Shown: positions 14,680 to 23,623 of the stretch, piece after piece
Numbering within the stretch: position 1 is the first letter of the stretch
Layout of the letters: each line of letters starts with the position of its first letter
From: a virus
Virus record (IMG/VR): IMGVR_UViG_3300002134_000200
Coordinates: 1-31,758 of that record
Length of the DNA stretch: 31,758 bases
Direction: 5' to 3' (one strand)
The notes under the pieces: model-generated
Database searches by the model: none
Told to the model about the DNA's origin: nothing
The model's input: only the letters and a program-made list of their open reading frames with translations
Program-made: the position numbers and the translations under genes

Positions 14680-15402
14680 CTAGTACCCCGTATATATGTG
14701 AGGTGATATAGGGAATGTAGAGCTTGCACGCCCATTAGTTAAATTCTGTGGCATTCCAAGAATCGGGACATTTACATTAATTTTTTTGATTTTATTTTTT
14801 GCGCTTGCTGCCCATTCAGCCAGTGCGGTGGGAACAGGTATATTAAATGCAATACAACATTTTACCGCAAGATTAGATTCTATGTAATCTTCATAGCCCG
14901 GCGGAAAAGAAATATTATCAGTTAGTGCTGTAAAAGAAGATAAAGGCTTCCAGGACCACACTACCGCACGATAAGAAGTCTGCGCGGGTATAGGCCAAAA
15001 ACTTATCTCCCAGTTAGTAGAGCCTGAATTACACCAGGCAGATAAAGCTATAGTTGCCGGAACTTGTTTAGATATAATATTGGCATATTCCTGGTACTCT
15101 AAAAGATTAACTGGTAAGTCATTTCCATTTGTATCCCTCATATATATTTCCGTTATATTAACTGGTCTACTAGTGTTAAAATCGCCACCAAGCCCCATTG
15201 AATAAGTCTGTTGGCCTGAAATAAGATTAAATACCTCTTCCGCAATCTGATATATCATTAAATCTTCTGTAGAATCTGCATCTAACATGCGATTTAGAAG
15301 CCGAAAAGCTTTTTGTCCGTCAGTTGCATTTGGAACTTCATTTGAGGCTATTATTCCCGCATCCTGCATTGCATCTGTAATTATTCCTAAAACTGTGGGC
15401 AT
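14680..15402 (-). CDS. Head-to-tail adaptor, P22 gp4-like (240 aa)
   Basis: The N-terminal part (DAMQDAGIIASNEVPNATDG, then FRLLNRMLDADSTEDLMIYQIAEEVFNL) is typical of P22 gp4 tail accessory factors, and FPPGYEDYIESNLAVKCC in the C-terminal half is also characteristic. It is longer than P22 gp4 (166 residues), as in many marine and environmental relatives. It joins the portal to the gp10-like hub encoded next. The start is ATG 15400-15402 on the minus strand. Confidence 0.85.
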   Translation of the reverse strand: MPTVLGIITDAMQDAGIIASNEVPNATDGQKAFRLLNRMLDADSTEDLMIYQIAEEVFNLISGQQTYSMGLGGDFNTSRPVNITEIYMRDTNGNDLPVNLLEYQEYANIISKQVPATIALSAWCNSGSTNWEISFWPIPAQTSYRAVVWSWKPLSSFTALTDNISFPPGYEDYIESNLAVKCCIAFNIPVPTALAEWAASAKNKIKKINVNVPILGMPQNLTNGRASSTFPISPHIYTGY

Positions 15403-15414
15403 AAAAGTCCTTGA

Positions 15415-15741
15415 TTATTTAATTGTTCGCCTTTTTAAATCGCCTTCTATAGCAGAAGCAATATCTATTAATCCGTGTGGATGAACATTAGCTGCCTTTA
15501 AGGCGCTCATTATAATATAGGCTAATGCCTCTTTGTCTTTTTTAGCATCAAGTCCTAAACTATAATCAGGGCCATAATGGTCAGACATTTCAATCCGTTG
15601 AAGAATTGCGCCAGCCTTTGCCACTATATTTATAAGGCAATGTTCTAAGCCTTTGTAAGAGCGAGGATCCTTTTTATAATCCTCACTCCACAAATCAGTC
15701 CAAGGCTGCGTTTTTTGCAACTCTCGAATTTCTTTAAACAT
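15415..15741 (-). CDS. Hypothetical protein in capsid cassette (108 aa)
   Basis: A soluble, mainly helical protein (MFKEIRELQKTQPWTDLWSE...) with an EHCLINIVAKAGAILQRIEMSDHYGPDY segment. The helix pattern with spaced acidic residues faintly recalls MazG-like pyrophosphohydrolases, but the diagnostic ExxE/D motifs are not clear, so I do not claim that. It lies between a beta-rich virion protein and the gp4-like adaptor, overlapping the former by one base. Function unknown. Confidence 0.6.
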   Translation of the reverse strand: MFKEIRELQKTQPWTDLWSEDYKKDPRSYKGLEHCLINIVAKAGAILQRIEMSDHYGPDYSLGLDAKKDKEALAYIIMSALKAANVHPHGLIDIASAIEGDLKRRTIK

Positions 15742-16382
15742 TAGCTTACCGCTGGTAGTTCGATATACTGTATAAATAACGTACCAGAGCAGCTATTTAA
15801 ATCACCGCTGGAAGTTATAGACACGGGATCGCCACCAGTAATGAATACCCCTCTTGGGATAAGAAAACCGCTATCTCCAGCATCATCAGTACCTAAAGCT
15901 ATTAAATGAGTTAGTGCACCAAAAGTTGTGGCTGCAATGAAATTGCCGTTAAGGCCGGTAGTAATTGTTGCGCTAGGAAAGACATAACCTGTAGAAGCCA
16001 CTGAAATAGCATCCAGTAAACCATCCGGATCATTTGAAGTTCCTTGCGTGCCGACATCAATTGTGCCAGATTCAGCATCATCTAGATAAATCCACGCACC
16101 TAATGCAATAGCTCCATTAACCGGAAATGAAAAAGAAGTGTTAACCTCTGATCCACTTAATTCAGTTGCGCCGAAAGGTATTGAAGCAATACGCACCGTT
16201 CCACCTACTGTTACGTCTGCATCAGCAAACGGCACACCTTGAGTTGATACTGTGCCAGTAAAATTTACATTACCTGAGTAGGTAATGTCTTTAGCTTCCG
16301 TCATTCCACCCGGAAGTTCAGCGGACATTCCATTACCTGAAATCGCCTGCACTATAGTATTAATTCCACCTGATCCTGTCAT
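15741..16382 (-). CDS. Beta-rich virion protein next to coat, possible head decoration protein (213 aa)
   Basis: A Gly/Ser/Thr/Val-rich protein with many short beta strands and no membrane segment or catalytic motif (MTGSGGINTIVQAISGNGMS...). It directly follows the coat gene in transcription order, the common place for decoration or head-completion proteins, and an AGGAGA site precedes the ATG. No family recognised; decoration role inferred from composition and position. Confidence 0.6.
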   Translation of the reverse strand: MTGSGGINTIVQAISGNGMSAELPGGMTEAKDITYSGNVNFTGTVSTQGVPFADADVTVGGTVRIASIPFGATELSGSEVNTSFSFPVNGAIALGAWIYLDDAESGTIDVGTQGTSNDPDGLLDAISVASTGYVFPSATITTGLNGNFIAATTFGALTHLIALGTDDAGDSGFLIPRGVFITGGDPVSITSSGDLNSCSGTLFIQYIELPAVS

Positions 16383-16413
16383 TTTTAATTCTCCTTAATT
16401 TATATAAAAGGTT

Positions 16414-16430
16414 AGGGATAAAATATCCCT
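16414..16430 (-). other. Stem-loop just after the coat gene
   Basis: AGGGATA (16414-16420) and TATCCCT (16424-16430) form a perfect seven-pair stem with a three-base loop, six bases beyond the coat stop codon. No U-run follows on the minus strand, so it is not a classic terminator. It could stabilise the coat mRNA 3' end or cause partial attenuation. Confidence 0.45.
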
Positions 16431-16435
16431 TTCCA

Positions 16436-17692
16436 TTAACCAGCAATACGGCAACCAAGTTCTGGACGAAGAGTCGCCCATCCACCAAGTAAATCCAAAC
16501 GAGTGATTTTCCTGTCATTAATAATGTCATAACCGTCAATGATTCGGATAGACATTGCTAATTTTTCTGACGTAGCAATACCATTGTCCACGCCAGGCAT
16601 TTTTGGCAACATCACTGTAGCAAACGTAAACGCATCTTTACAGAAAGCCATGTTTTGAGGTGTAGGAGTCGCTGAGGCCCCAAACACTTTTAACACCGCA
16701 GTTGCTGCTATAGTATTAGTAGAACTTGTTACAGTTGCGAAAGGATTTGGAACAGCACTTGTATTGAATACAATCGCAGGACTTACATTAATTGTCATAT
16801 TGCCAGACCCATCTGCTGTTGCAAGGGAAGTAACAGTAAATTGACGAAGCTGACCAGTTGATTGATAGTTTTGCGGATTTATTGCAAATACCCCATTTGT
16901 TGTCAAAGTACCGAAAGTTATTACATCCCCGGCATTTAGAACGTCCCCAGCAGTCCAACCACCTGTCACAACAGAGCTACCAGATGAAACTGCATTAGTA
17001 TTAGTAACAGCATCTCCGGCAACATTAGCGGCGTAAGTACCAATAGTATGAACCGCTATATTTTGATCCATATACCACTCAAAGCCCATAGCTTTACCCA
17101 TAGAACCCTTAATATATTGAGAAGAAATTTCACTAGTTGGGTTAAATAAAGCTGTATTAGCATTGACTACAGCGGCTTGCATATCCGGGTTCATACACAA
17201 AGATCTATCACCCATTGGGGCTGCTTCGTTGTCAAGCTTAACACCAGCTGCAAGCACTACCGCATTAGTAGATGGCGTTGCGCCCGGTGTTCCAACAGTG
17301 TTATAAATGTTTTTATATTGCTGCAATCCATCATAATCAATCATATTAGCAATCTGTGCTACCGCTGGCTTAATAAAACGCTCACGGAATAAATCAATTG
17401 ATAATGCATAATCAGCAGACGTAAATGACATATCCACGCCGTATTGAGTAGTTAAAGTAAGTGGTACGGTACTTTCAGTAGATCCTTGAACTTGAAGAGT
17501 AGGGGTTCTTCTCCCTAAATATCTTACTGGTTTACGAATATTTAAAGTATCGCCAATTTTAGCGCCTGAAATTCCAAATTGTTTATCGTACTGGCGGTTA
17601 ACTTTTCGTGTAAAAGTAAGTTCGTTTTCTAACACTGCAAGTGCATCATTGGTTATCATGCCAATGGTTAGTAAAGTATTTGAAGATGACAT
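16436..17692 (-). CDS. Major coat protein, P22 gp5-like (418 aa)
   Basis: Length is close to P22 coat (430 residues). The N-terminal helix block (LLTIGMITNDALAVLENELTFTRKVNRQY), followed by IGDTLNIRKPVRY and TLTTQYGVDMSFTSADYALSIDLF, is typical of the P22 coat family (HK97 fold with inserted domain). The conserved end contains DGYDIINDRKITRLDLLGGWATLRPELGCRI. It follows the scaffold gene by 47 bases containing a GTTTTTTTAAAAAAC palindrome near 17711-17725, and a GAGG site precedes the ATG. The protein forms the icosahedral shell. Confidence 0.92.
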   Translation of the reverse strand: MSSSNTLLTIGMITNDALAVLENELTFTRKVNRQYDKQFGISGAKIGDTLNIRKPVRYLGRRTPTLQVQGSTESTVPLTLTTQYGVDMSFTSADYALSIDLFRERFIKPAVAQIANMIDYDGLQQYKNIYNTVGTPGATPSTNAVVLAAGVKLDNEAAPMGDRSLCMNPDMQAAVVNANTALFNPTSEISSQYIKGSMGKAMGFEWYMDQNIAVHTIGTYAANVAGDAVTNTNAVSSGSSVVTGGWTAGDVLNAGDVITFGTLTTNGVFAINPQNYQSTGQLRQFTVTSLATADGSGNMTINVSPAIVFNTSAVPNPFATVTSSTNTIAATAVLKVFGASATPTPQNMAFCKDAFTFATVMLPKMPGVDNGIATSEKLAMSIRIIDGYDIINDRKITRLDLLGGWATLRPELGCRIAG

Positions 17693-17739
17693 TATAAAGC
17701 CTCATATATATAGTTTTTTTAAAAAACCATCTATTGAGT

Positions 17740-18522
17740 CTATTTTTTACCAAATAAGTGAGGATGCTGTTGCATTATATAACTGTCAGTATCTAAACTT
17801 TCGAGCTTAACAGTTGTTTTTGCAGTTCCTCTACCAGGCTTTATAGGCTCAGATGATTTACTGATTTTTACTGTTGGCGTAGATAATTCAGATTCGAGAC
17901 GTACTATTTCTTTTATGGCTTGAACAGCGCTCATCTTTGCAATTTTAGCTGCTAGCTCCTTATTTTGAGCCATTTTATAAATGACTTCCGGGCCAGCCTC
18001 TTTTGCTGCATCAATTACGGCTTGATCTAGTTGTACATTATTAAACGCACTTCCTACCACTTCCTCATAGTCTTCATAGTCATCAGACAAAGAATCAATC
18101 TTTTCTTGCCACGTTTGTTGTTCTTTTGCCTTTTGTTTTTCTATCTCAATATTTCTTGCTTCTTTATCACGATTAACAAGCTTTTGTTCAACTTTCCAGT
18201 CGGTTAATGCCTCTGTATATTCGTCATAAGTTGCAAAATTATCTATTATCGGTTTTTCGTTCGTAACCTGTGGGGTTTCAAGTTTGGCGAGCTTGGCCGC
18301 TAATTGTGCATTTTCCTGCTCTAGCCTATTAATCTTTCTATGAAAACCACTAGGGCGCTTACGCTTTACCTCGCCATCAGTGTTATTTTCCTGTTTTTCA
18401 ACAGATTCAGCCGTTTCAGTTTTAGGTTCTTCAGCATCTAATAGCTGCTCAACCACTTGTACCTCTGCGACCTCGTTAGAATTATCAACAGCGAGCGGTG
18501 CGCCAGAATCATTCTCTATCAT
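17740..18522 (-). CDS. Capsid scaffolding protein (260 aa)
   Basis: Highly charged and helical. The N-terminal 70 residues are acidic and low-complexity (AEVQVVEQLLDAEEPKTETAE). A coiled-coil block (RLEQENAQLAAKLAKLE, about 87-105) follows, and the C-terminal part is basic. It sits between portal and coat, the standard position for scaffold in P22-type phages, and P22 gp8 is similar in size (303 residues). Expected to drive procapsid assembly and exit before DNA packaging. Confidence 0.82.
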   Translation of the reverse strand: MIENDSGAPLAVDNSNEVAEVQVVEQLLDAEEPKTETAESVEKQENNTDGEVKRKRPSGFHRKINRLEQENAQLAAKLAKLETPQVTNEKPIIDNFATYDEYTEALTDWKVEQKLVNRDKEARNIEIEKQKAKEQQTWQEKIDSLSDDYEDYEEVVGSAFNNVQLDQAVIDAAKEAGPEVIYKMAQNKELAAKIAKMSAVQAIKEIVRLESELSTPTVKISKSSEPIKPGRGTAKTTVKLESLDTDSYIMQQHPHLFGKK

Positions 18523-18533
18523 ATTTAATTCCT

Positions 18534-20630
18534 TTATTGCCCAGCGACATTGTCGCCAGCAGATTGAATATCTTCGTTAATTGTAATATTATTATTTCCA
18601 TTGTCAAGAGGTGAATTATTATTCAAAACATTTTCCTCCTGTGCAATAGGCTCATTTACATTTAAAAGCTGCATCCTATCATTAATACTTTTCATTTGAG
18701 CCAGTAATAAGGCATGGTTAGTACCACCTTCTTGCTTCATAGCTTCCAAAGCAATATCAGCGTTTATCTGCTCTAAAGCTATACGCTCTTTACTCTCTAA
18801 CTCTAAAACTTTTGTTTCTTTTTCGTCTTGAAGTTTATTTAACTCTTGCGTTAGCTGCTCAATCAACTGTCCATACTGATCTAGTTGCTGCTTAACTTTA
18901 ATAGGGATTTCTTTACCAGGATCAACATCTTGTAATTCGGCTGGTAAAGTCTTTTTTAGTCTTTCAGAAAGTTCTTGCGCTCCTGGTAAATCCATATTAC
19001 GAACAATGATATCACCGGCTACTTTCATGATTTCAGGGCTCCCTTGCGCAAGTTGCGCCATAAGTTCTGCATCTTCCTGACGTTTAGTTTTATAACTTGG
19101 ACCAGTTTCCACAACAACATCATATTCACCTGCTGTAATATCATAAAACTTTTCAATCCCTTCTAATGTTTTTTCGCCAGATGGTTGGTTAATCTTTTTA
19201 TATTCTGATGTGCCATCCTCACCTAAAACCCTTACTACTCTCGCTGTATCGTAAATTTTTGGAATTAAATCAATAAGAATACGCCCTAAATGCAATAACG
19301 AATGCGAGAAATTATCAGCATAATGAAAGTTAGTTACTTCACCCTGCATCTTTCTGGCATTAATCGCCTTTCCTGAGGTTTCATTGCTTCTTGCGCCGAG
19401 TCCGGCGTCATAAATTCCAGTAACAGCCTTTAAATCATCTGCCGCCTGCGCCATAGCCTGCGCCATTGCTTGCACTGGTGGTTCAGCTGTTTCTCTTCGT
19501 GGCGGTGGAAGGTAAACTCCTCCTGTTCCTACCGGATTGTAAGGTAGATATGCATAATTTTGAGTATTAGCCGTTTCCCAAATTGACTTGAAACCCTCAA
19601 ATTGGCCATTTGCACCAACAAAAGGGGCCCTAGGGGCAAGTGCAATCATCTCAGTTTCAGCGGAGGCCCAGTAATTGTACATTCTTTGCGGGTCCTGAGC
19701 ATCACGCACCATACCTTTAATGACGCGTTTACCATCAACGTCTATATCCTCTCCAATTACAGGAATTATTGGTATATATTTACCATCCCAAGGGATTTCC
19801 TCTAAAACTTCCGTTGCTGTTATTTTGCGCCAGACAACTTTGGTTTCCTTGATTTCACGCTTATGGACTGCCTTTACCCCCTCAGGTAAGATATCTACAA
19901 TTGAGCCATCCTCAAGCTGATAAATCGTTTTTTTATTACCCTCCTCAATCGAAAAATATTCTGCCACCCTTATGCTATTTTTATCCTCTGTCATCCACGC
20001 ACGCAATTCATCGCCTTTGCCAGTCAGCGCATCTGAGCTTAAAACTTGTTTATTGGGGTAAAGCCTCTTAAACTCATCATGCGTGACATCTTCTGTAAGA
20101 AACATATATTGGGCATCGGAATAATCAGGCTCTACAGCCGTAGGGTCCACGTAAACAGCAAGAGGATTTTTGATCCGTTTAATTTTTATCTCTTTGTCAA
20201 AGTTTTTATTATTGCAATAATCTGTAACTACCCGAAAATAGCCAAGGCCAGAAATAACCTGTGAATTATTAGCGGTGGAGTAAGCTATCCCAGCTTGTGA
20301 AGCTTCTTGAATGTGCCTCATCATACCGTCAAATATTTTAGCAACATCTTTATCCGAATCGCCAACTGGAACTGTGCGGACACTTGGCATATTTTGCCTT
20401 AAAGAATTTGTTATTTGCCTAGTGAATTGCGGTAATCGATTGATAGTAAGGCAAGGTCTTTGCCCGGATATCCGGTTGTTTTTAATAGAATCATCCCATT
20501 GGTCAGAAACGTAGAACTCAACATCCGCCTTCATTGCGCATCTATTATCAAATTCTGATGCTGCCGCGAAATTAAACCTTTCAAGGGCGGTTTTTATAAT
20601 AGGATTAAATTTAGGTGGTGTTGAAATCAT
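18534..20630 (-). CDS. Portal protein, P22 gp1-like (698 aa)
   Basis: The length is nearly that of P22 portal (725 residues). Family blocks are visible: FYVSDQWDD with CLTINRLPQF near the N-terminus, ISGLGYFRVVTDY, LAVYVDPTAVEPDYSDAQYMFLTEDV, and the Gln/Glu-rich coiled-coil C-terminus of portal barrels (about 585-650). The start ATG (20628-20630) lies nine bases after AAAGAG in the loop of a leader hairpin. It heads the portal-scaffold-coat-adaptor cassette and has its own promoter after the terminase gene. Confidence 0.92.
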   Translation of the reverse strand: MISTPPKFNPIIKTALERFNFAAASEFDNRCAMKADVEFYVSDQWDDSIKNNRISGQRPCLTINRLPQFTRQITNSLRQNMPSVRTVPVGDSDKDVAKIFDGMMRHIQEASQAGIAYSTANNSQVISGLGYFRVVTDYCNNKNFDKEIKIKRIKNPLAVYVDPTAVEPDYSDAQYMFLTEDVTHDEFKRLYPNKQVLSSDALTGKGDELRAWMTEDKNSIRVAEYFSIEEGNKKTIYQLEDGSIVDILPEGVKAVHKREIKETKVVWRKITATEVLEEIPWDGKYIPIIPVIGEDIDVDGKRVIKGMVRDAQDPQRMYNYWASAETEMIALAPRAPFVGANGQFEGFKSIWETANTQNYAYLPYNPVGTGGVYLPPPRRETAEPPVQAMAQAMAQAADDLKAVTGIYDAGLGARSNETSGKAINARKMQGEVTNFHYADNFSHSLLHLGRILIDLIPKIYDTARVVRVLGEDGTSEYKKINQPSGEKTLEGIEKFYDITAGEYDVVVETGPSYKTKRQEDAELMAQLAQGSPEIMKVAGDIIVRNMDLPGAQELSERLKKTLPAELQDVDPGKEIPIKVKQQLDQYGQLIEQLTQELNKLQDEKETKVLELESKERIALEQINADIALEAMKQEGGTNHALLLAQMKSINDRMQLLNVNEPIAQEENVLNNNSPLDNGNNNITINEDIQSAGDNVAGQ

Positions 20631-20681
20631 ACAAATAAACTCTTTTTGTTTATCTGCGTGACCGCGCCGACCGCGTAACGC
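20631..20681 (-). promoter_or_regulatory. Structured 5' leader element, copy 2 (before portal gene)
   Basis: The minus strand carries GCGTTACGC, then GGTCACGC, and GATAAA and TTTATT flanking CAAAAAGAG. The order and near-identical spacing match the copy before the GNAT gene, with two bases fewer between the first two boxes. Bases outside these boxes differ, so the boxes and potential hairpins appear to be what is conserved. Confidence 0.65.
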
Positions 20682-20708
20682 GAGACTAATTATAGTGTCG
20701 GCATTGAT

Positions 20709-20736
20709 ATTTTAATTATTATTTTCTAAATGTCAA
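20709..20736 (-). promoter_or_regulatory. Sigma70-like promoter for the portal/capsid cassette
   Basis: On the minus strand TTGACA (20736-20731) and TAAAAT (20714-20709) are 16 bases apart. As at 12969-12996, the -35 box overlaps the TGA stop of the gene before, and the distance to the start codon is nearly the same (about 106 versus 108 bases). Confidence 0.6.
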
Positions 20737-22358
20737 CTCATCCAGTTGTTAGGTGCATGTTGTGAAGCAAAACTCCCTGGTTGTGAAAGTTCCTTTACTT
20801 GCTTGGGCCAGGTTAAGATGAGGTCTGGGTCAAATAAACGCGCCAGTGAATCCAACATATCATCATGCACTGGAACAGGAAAAGCTAAATATTCCTCGTG
20901 AATAAAATCATGCACCAAGTCCCGCGTCTTTTTCTCATAATTCGTATAATAGAAGGTTCGTGGCAATAATATTCTTCCCTGCTCAAAATATGGTATTAAC
21001 CTTTTTATTCGGTCAGGCTTTGGGGTTGAGCCACCAGCAGCATGAACGTCAAAGCTGTAATTTTCTTCTGCTTGTCGGCTCTCTATATGCTGAATATCAG
21101 AATCTTTACCGTATTGCTCATAGCGCACGCCATCACGCATAGGCTTGTATTTTCGGTGCCAATCAAAGACTAAATTAGTTCGCTCGGTCAAATTTAATCT
21201 ATCTCTTGCCATGTCCAACACCCTAATCTTTCCATCTTCGCCAAGGCCCACAACCCACCCGCATGTATAATCATTAGCCTTCTTTTTGCCGTTTGCAGGA
21301 TCAAATAACAAATAAATATTTAAACCCACAAGGTTTACATTGTCATAATATTTAATCCACTCATCCTTAAAGCCTTGTGCCTCATCAGCCTTGGGATTTT
21401 GGAGCATTTGGCAGGCAAATATATATGGGCCCTCATCTCTACGTTTATCTGTTAACCTCTCCCTAGATAGTAACACAGGATCACCCTCCGGGCTACCATC
21501 AATAGTAGCAGGGTGTATACGTGCTATGGCTGTTTTACGCTCTAATACAACACGATATGTATCGTTATAATGATATCTTGTGCCGATGAAACGACGCTTA
21601 CCACCATCTGAACCAAGGTTGTAGGATAAAGCTAAGGAATCAGTGGTTTTCGCTATCATCTCCGGGCTCGTTACGCTCTCTTTTGTCACAATGTCATCAT
21701 AAATAAGCTTAAAGAAATGTTTAGATGTTGGCTGCCCATCTACTATGCCCCACGCCTCAACAGTTGACTCTTTTTGATTTGATTTACGCTTAACAACTAT
21801 ACCGTCATCCTCTGACCATTTAGGTGATTCTTTTCGGGGATTTTGGTATAAAATATCTGGAAAAATCTTTTTTAATAAGTCATTATTTTCAAACTCATTT
21901 TTAATTTGTTTAAGAAATCCCTTGGCTATCGGGCGTGTATGCGAAAATATCCCGAACGTCTCTTCGCGCGAAGTAAATGGATCATCTCCGTGTGAACGCA
22001 AGATATCTTGTATAGTTTTGCCAAATGTTATAATAGTGGATTTATAATGCTCCCTGGCCCACAAATCCAACATACCATCTGGATGCGCTTGTACATCTTT
22101 ACATCTATCAAGCAACCATTGCTTGCCCATATCTTGGCGCCGACAAACTACAAATAGCAAAAAAAATAAATCCCGCCTAGCATAATCCCGGTAAATCTCT
22201 CTTACTAACTCAACTGGCACAGACTCTAATAGATGTTTAATCGTAATGTACCCATCAACCGTCAGCTCAATCTCGGTAATTTTATCCTGAATAATAGCGG
22301 ATTTACGTTTATTAAACTCAGCGCGTATATCATCAATTGTAATATCTTCCTGCAACAT
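20733..22358 (-). CDS. terL: Terminase large subunit (541 aa)
   Basis: The ATPase half has a Walker A-like AREHYKST (101-108) and a Walker B FKLIYDD (216-222). The RNase H-like nuclease half has LLFDPANG (350-357, catalytic Asp353), VRYEQYGKDSD and the final HDDMLDSLAR motif (498-507). The length fits podovirus large terminases. It packages the genome into the procapsid through the portal encoded next. Small subunit upstream (47-base gap). No inteins or frame breaks. Confidence 0.92.
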   Translation of the reverse strand: MLQEDITIDDIRAEFNKRKSAIIQDKITEIELTVDGYITIKHLLESVPVELVREIYRDYARRDLFFLLFVVCRRQDMGKQWLLDRCKDVQAHPDGMLDLWAREHYKSTIITFGKTIQDILRSHGDDPFTSREETFGIFSHTRPIAKGFLKQIKNEFENNDLLKKIFPDILYQNPRKESPKWSEDDGIVVKRKSNQKESTVEAWGIVDGQPTSKHFFKLIYDDIVTKESVTSPEMIAKTTDSLALSYNLGSDGGKRRFIGTRYHYNDTYRVVLERKTAIARIHPATIDGSPEGDPVLLSRERLTDKRRDEGPYIFACQMLQNPKADEAQGFKDEWIKYYDNVNLVGLNIYLLFDPANGKKKANDYTCGWVVGLGEDGKIRVLDMARDRLNLTERTNLVFDWHRKYKPMRDGVRYEQYGKDSDIQHIESRQAEENYSFDVHAAGGSTPKPDRIKRLIPYFEQGRILLPRTFYYTNYEKKTRDLVHDFIHEEYLAFPVPVHDDMLDSLARLFDPDLILTWPKQVKELSQPGSFASQHAPNNWMS

Positions 22359-22405
22359 AATTGTAAACTTTCAGTTGTTAAAAATTACAGGTCAGGATTT
22401 TATCC

Positions 22406-22762
22406 CTACTCATCCAAACTATCGGTTGCTAGTATTGAGGCGATATCCTCATCAGATAATTTAGAAAGGACCTTTTGTGTTACATTAGAGACGTGGTGAT
22501 CTTGCTTTGACTCAAGCTTATCTGGCACTTTGCCGTACCCAGAATCCATAAGCTCTTTAAGAGCTACAATATCACCAGTGAGTGCTTTATCAATAGCAGC
22601 TAAGATCACATCATCCACAACTAAACCTTTTTTTCCACTCTTTTCTAGGTGTTTGCGATAAAGGGTTGATCTGTTAAGCGCACCTTTTGGGCGACCATTT
22701 CGGTTAGCATTAGTGGGGTCAACGTCGAATCCTTTGCCTATTAAATTTTCTGGGTTTGCCAC
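22406..22762 (-). CDS. terS: Terminase small subunit, DUF5681-type (118 aa)
   Basis: The N-terminus carries RNGRPKGALNR, the signature of DUF5681-type proteins that precede large terminases. A basic helical segment and a middle region (VVDDVILAAIDKALTGDIVALKELMDSGYGKVPD) typical of small terminases follow, with an acidic C-terminal tail. It probably recognises the packaging site. It lies immediately before terL in the same operon. Confidence 0.85.
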   Translation of the reverse strand: MANPENLIGKGFDVDPTNANRNGRPKGALNRSTLYRKHLEKSGKKGLVVDDVILAAIDKALTGDIVALKELMDSGYGKVPDKLESKQDHHVSNVTQKVLSKLSDEDIASILATDSLDE

Positions 22763-22765
22763 GCT

Positions 22766-23107
22766 TTATCTCGCATTATTATTGTTTATCAGCTTATTGC
22801 TTGGTTGGTGTATTTTTTTTGATGTATTTTTTATTTTTTTTTGTGGCTCAAGAACAACTGGTTCTTTCTTAATTTCTATAGTTTCTATAGTTTCTATAGT
22901 TTCTATAGTTTCTATAGTTTCTTGAGGTGCTGTTTGAAGCCATTTTTCAATAAAGACACCTGATTTTTCAGGCTTTTTGGCTGTTTTAATAATTTTAAAA
23001 TCATAATCCCGACATTTTTTATTAATGATGTTTAGTGTTTCATTTGATATTGGGAGATTTATACTATCAACATACGATCCATATTTATCGTTAAGTACTA
23101 GATACAT
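22766..23107 (-). CDS. Hypothetical protein with Glu-Thr-Ile repeat (113 aa)
   Basis: The N-terminal half (MYLVLNDKYGSYVDSINLPI...) is folded-looking. Residues from about 62 contain five or more tandem ETI triplets encoded by a nine-base DNA repeat, followed by a basic tail ending NNNNAR. It overlaps the upstream gene by 17 bases and ends three bases from terS. Its place before the terminase suggests a packaging or DNA-associated role, which is inference. No family recognised. Confidence 0.6.
   Translation of the reverse strand: MYLVLNDKYGSYVDSINLPISNETLNIINKKCRDYDFKIIKTAKKPEKSGVFIEKWLQTAPQETIETIETIETIETIEIKKEPVVLEPQKKIKNTSKKIHQPSNKLINNNNAR
22873..22917. repeat. Nine-base tandem repeat TTTCTATAG x5 in coding sequence
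   Basis: Five perfect copies of TTTCTATAG occupy 22873-22917, and a degenerate sixth follows at 22918-22926. They encode the Glu-Thr-Ile repeat on the minus strand. Identity at all positions implies recent slippage expansion, in frame. Confidence 0.95.
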
Positions 23108-23459
23108 TTGGCTTACCCTTTAATTCAGCAGTTTCTACATCATCAACTTTTACTTTTTCCCTAAGTGCGGGGTTATTTAGTATGTAATATTTATCACTTA
23201 TTTCTGATTCTGGGATAAAAGTTAATTTTTTTGCGTCAATGTCCATCCATTTCCCCCACCCATATTTATCATTCATCGCTAAAAAACCCTCTCTTTGTTT
23301 TTTATTCAGGGCCGCAGTTTTATCAGCTAATTTGTATTTAACCTCTAAATCATGGGCGGCTTGCTCAATTTTAAGCATAATATCGGCTAACTCATCCCTT
23401 AATTTGACGCAATCGCTCATTATTTTAATAATTTTTGGGTCGGTAATGTCTTGCGGCAT
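23091..23459 (-). CDS. Hypothetical protein, first gene of terminase operon (122 aa)
   Basis: The ATG (minus, 23457-23459) follows AAGGA. The N-terminal half is a long helix pair (SDCVKLRDELADIMLKIEQAAHDLEVKYKLADKTAALNKKQREG), likely coiled coil; the C-terminal part is mixed (KYGWGKWMDIDAKK). No membrane segment. It leads the packaging operon behind a promoter-like sequence. No family recognised. Confidence 0.65.
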   Translation of the reverse strand: MPQDITDPKIIKIMSDCVKLRDELADIMLKIEQAAHDLEVKYKLADKTAALNKKQREGFLAMNDKYGWGKWMDIDAKKLTFIPESEISDKYYILNNPALREKVKVDDVETAELKGKPNVSST

Positions 23460-23481
23460 TGAAGTCCTTTTTTTTATTTTT

Positions 23482-23491
23482 ATTGTACAAT
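23482..23491. promoter_or_regulatory. Palindrome ATTGTACAAT, possible operator
   Basis: A perfect ten-base palindrome lies at the expected start of the leftward terminase transcript, between the divergent minus-strand packaging operon and the plus-strand HTH gene at 23624. That position suits autoregulation by the HTH protein, but a short AT-rich palindrome can occur by chance. Confidence 0.35.
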
Positions 23492-23517
23492 AATAGTTAA
23501 TTAGTTGGGTTTTACAA
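23490..23517 (-). promoter_or_regulatory. Candidate promoter of the terminase operon
   Basis: On the minus strand TTGTAA (23517-23512) and TATTAT (23495-23490) are separated by 16 bases, about 30 bases before the first gene of the packaging operon. It resembles sigma70 less closely than the other late promoters. On the plus strand a GATAAT at 23572-23577 could serve the HTH gene, without a convincing -35 box. Confidence 0.45.
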
Positions 23518-23623
23518 TAAAAAAATGCATATTTAAACCCTTCTCAAATATTTACCGCATAAATACAATTTGATAATGTAGATGCAAATAAAAAAATAAA
23601 AGAAAAAATTAAAGGATTTAAAG

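Noticed and set aside
15415-15741. MazG-like pyrophosphohydrolase
   Set aside because: The helix pattern is suggestive, but the acidic catalytic motifs could not be identified.
16414-16430. Intrinsic terminator after coat gene
   Set aside because: The stem is good, but no U-run follows and the operon continues, so it is listed only as a stem-loop.
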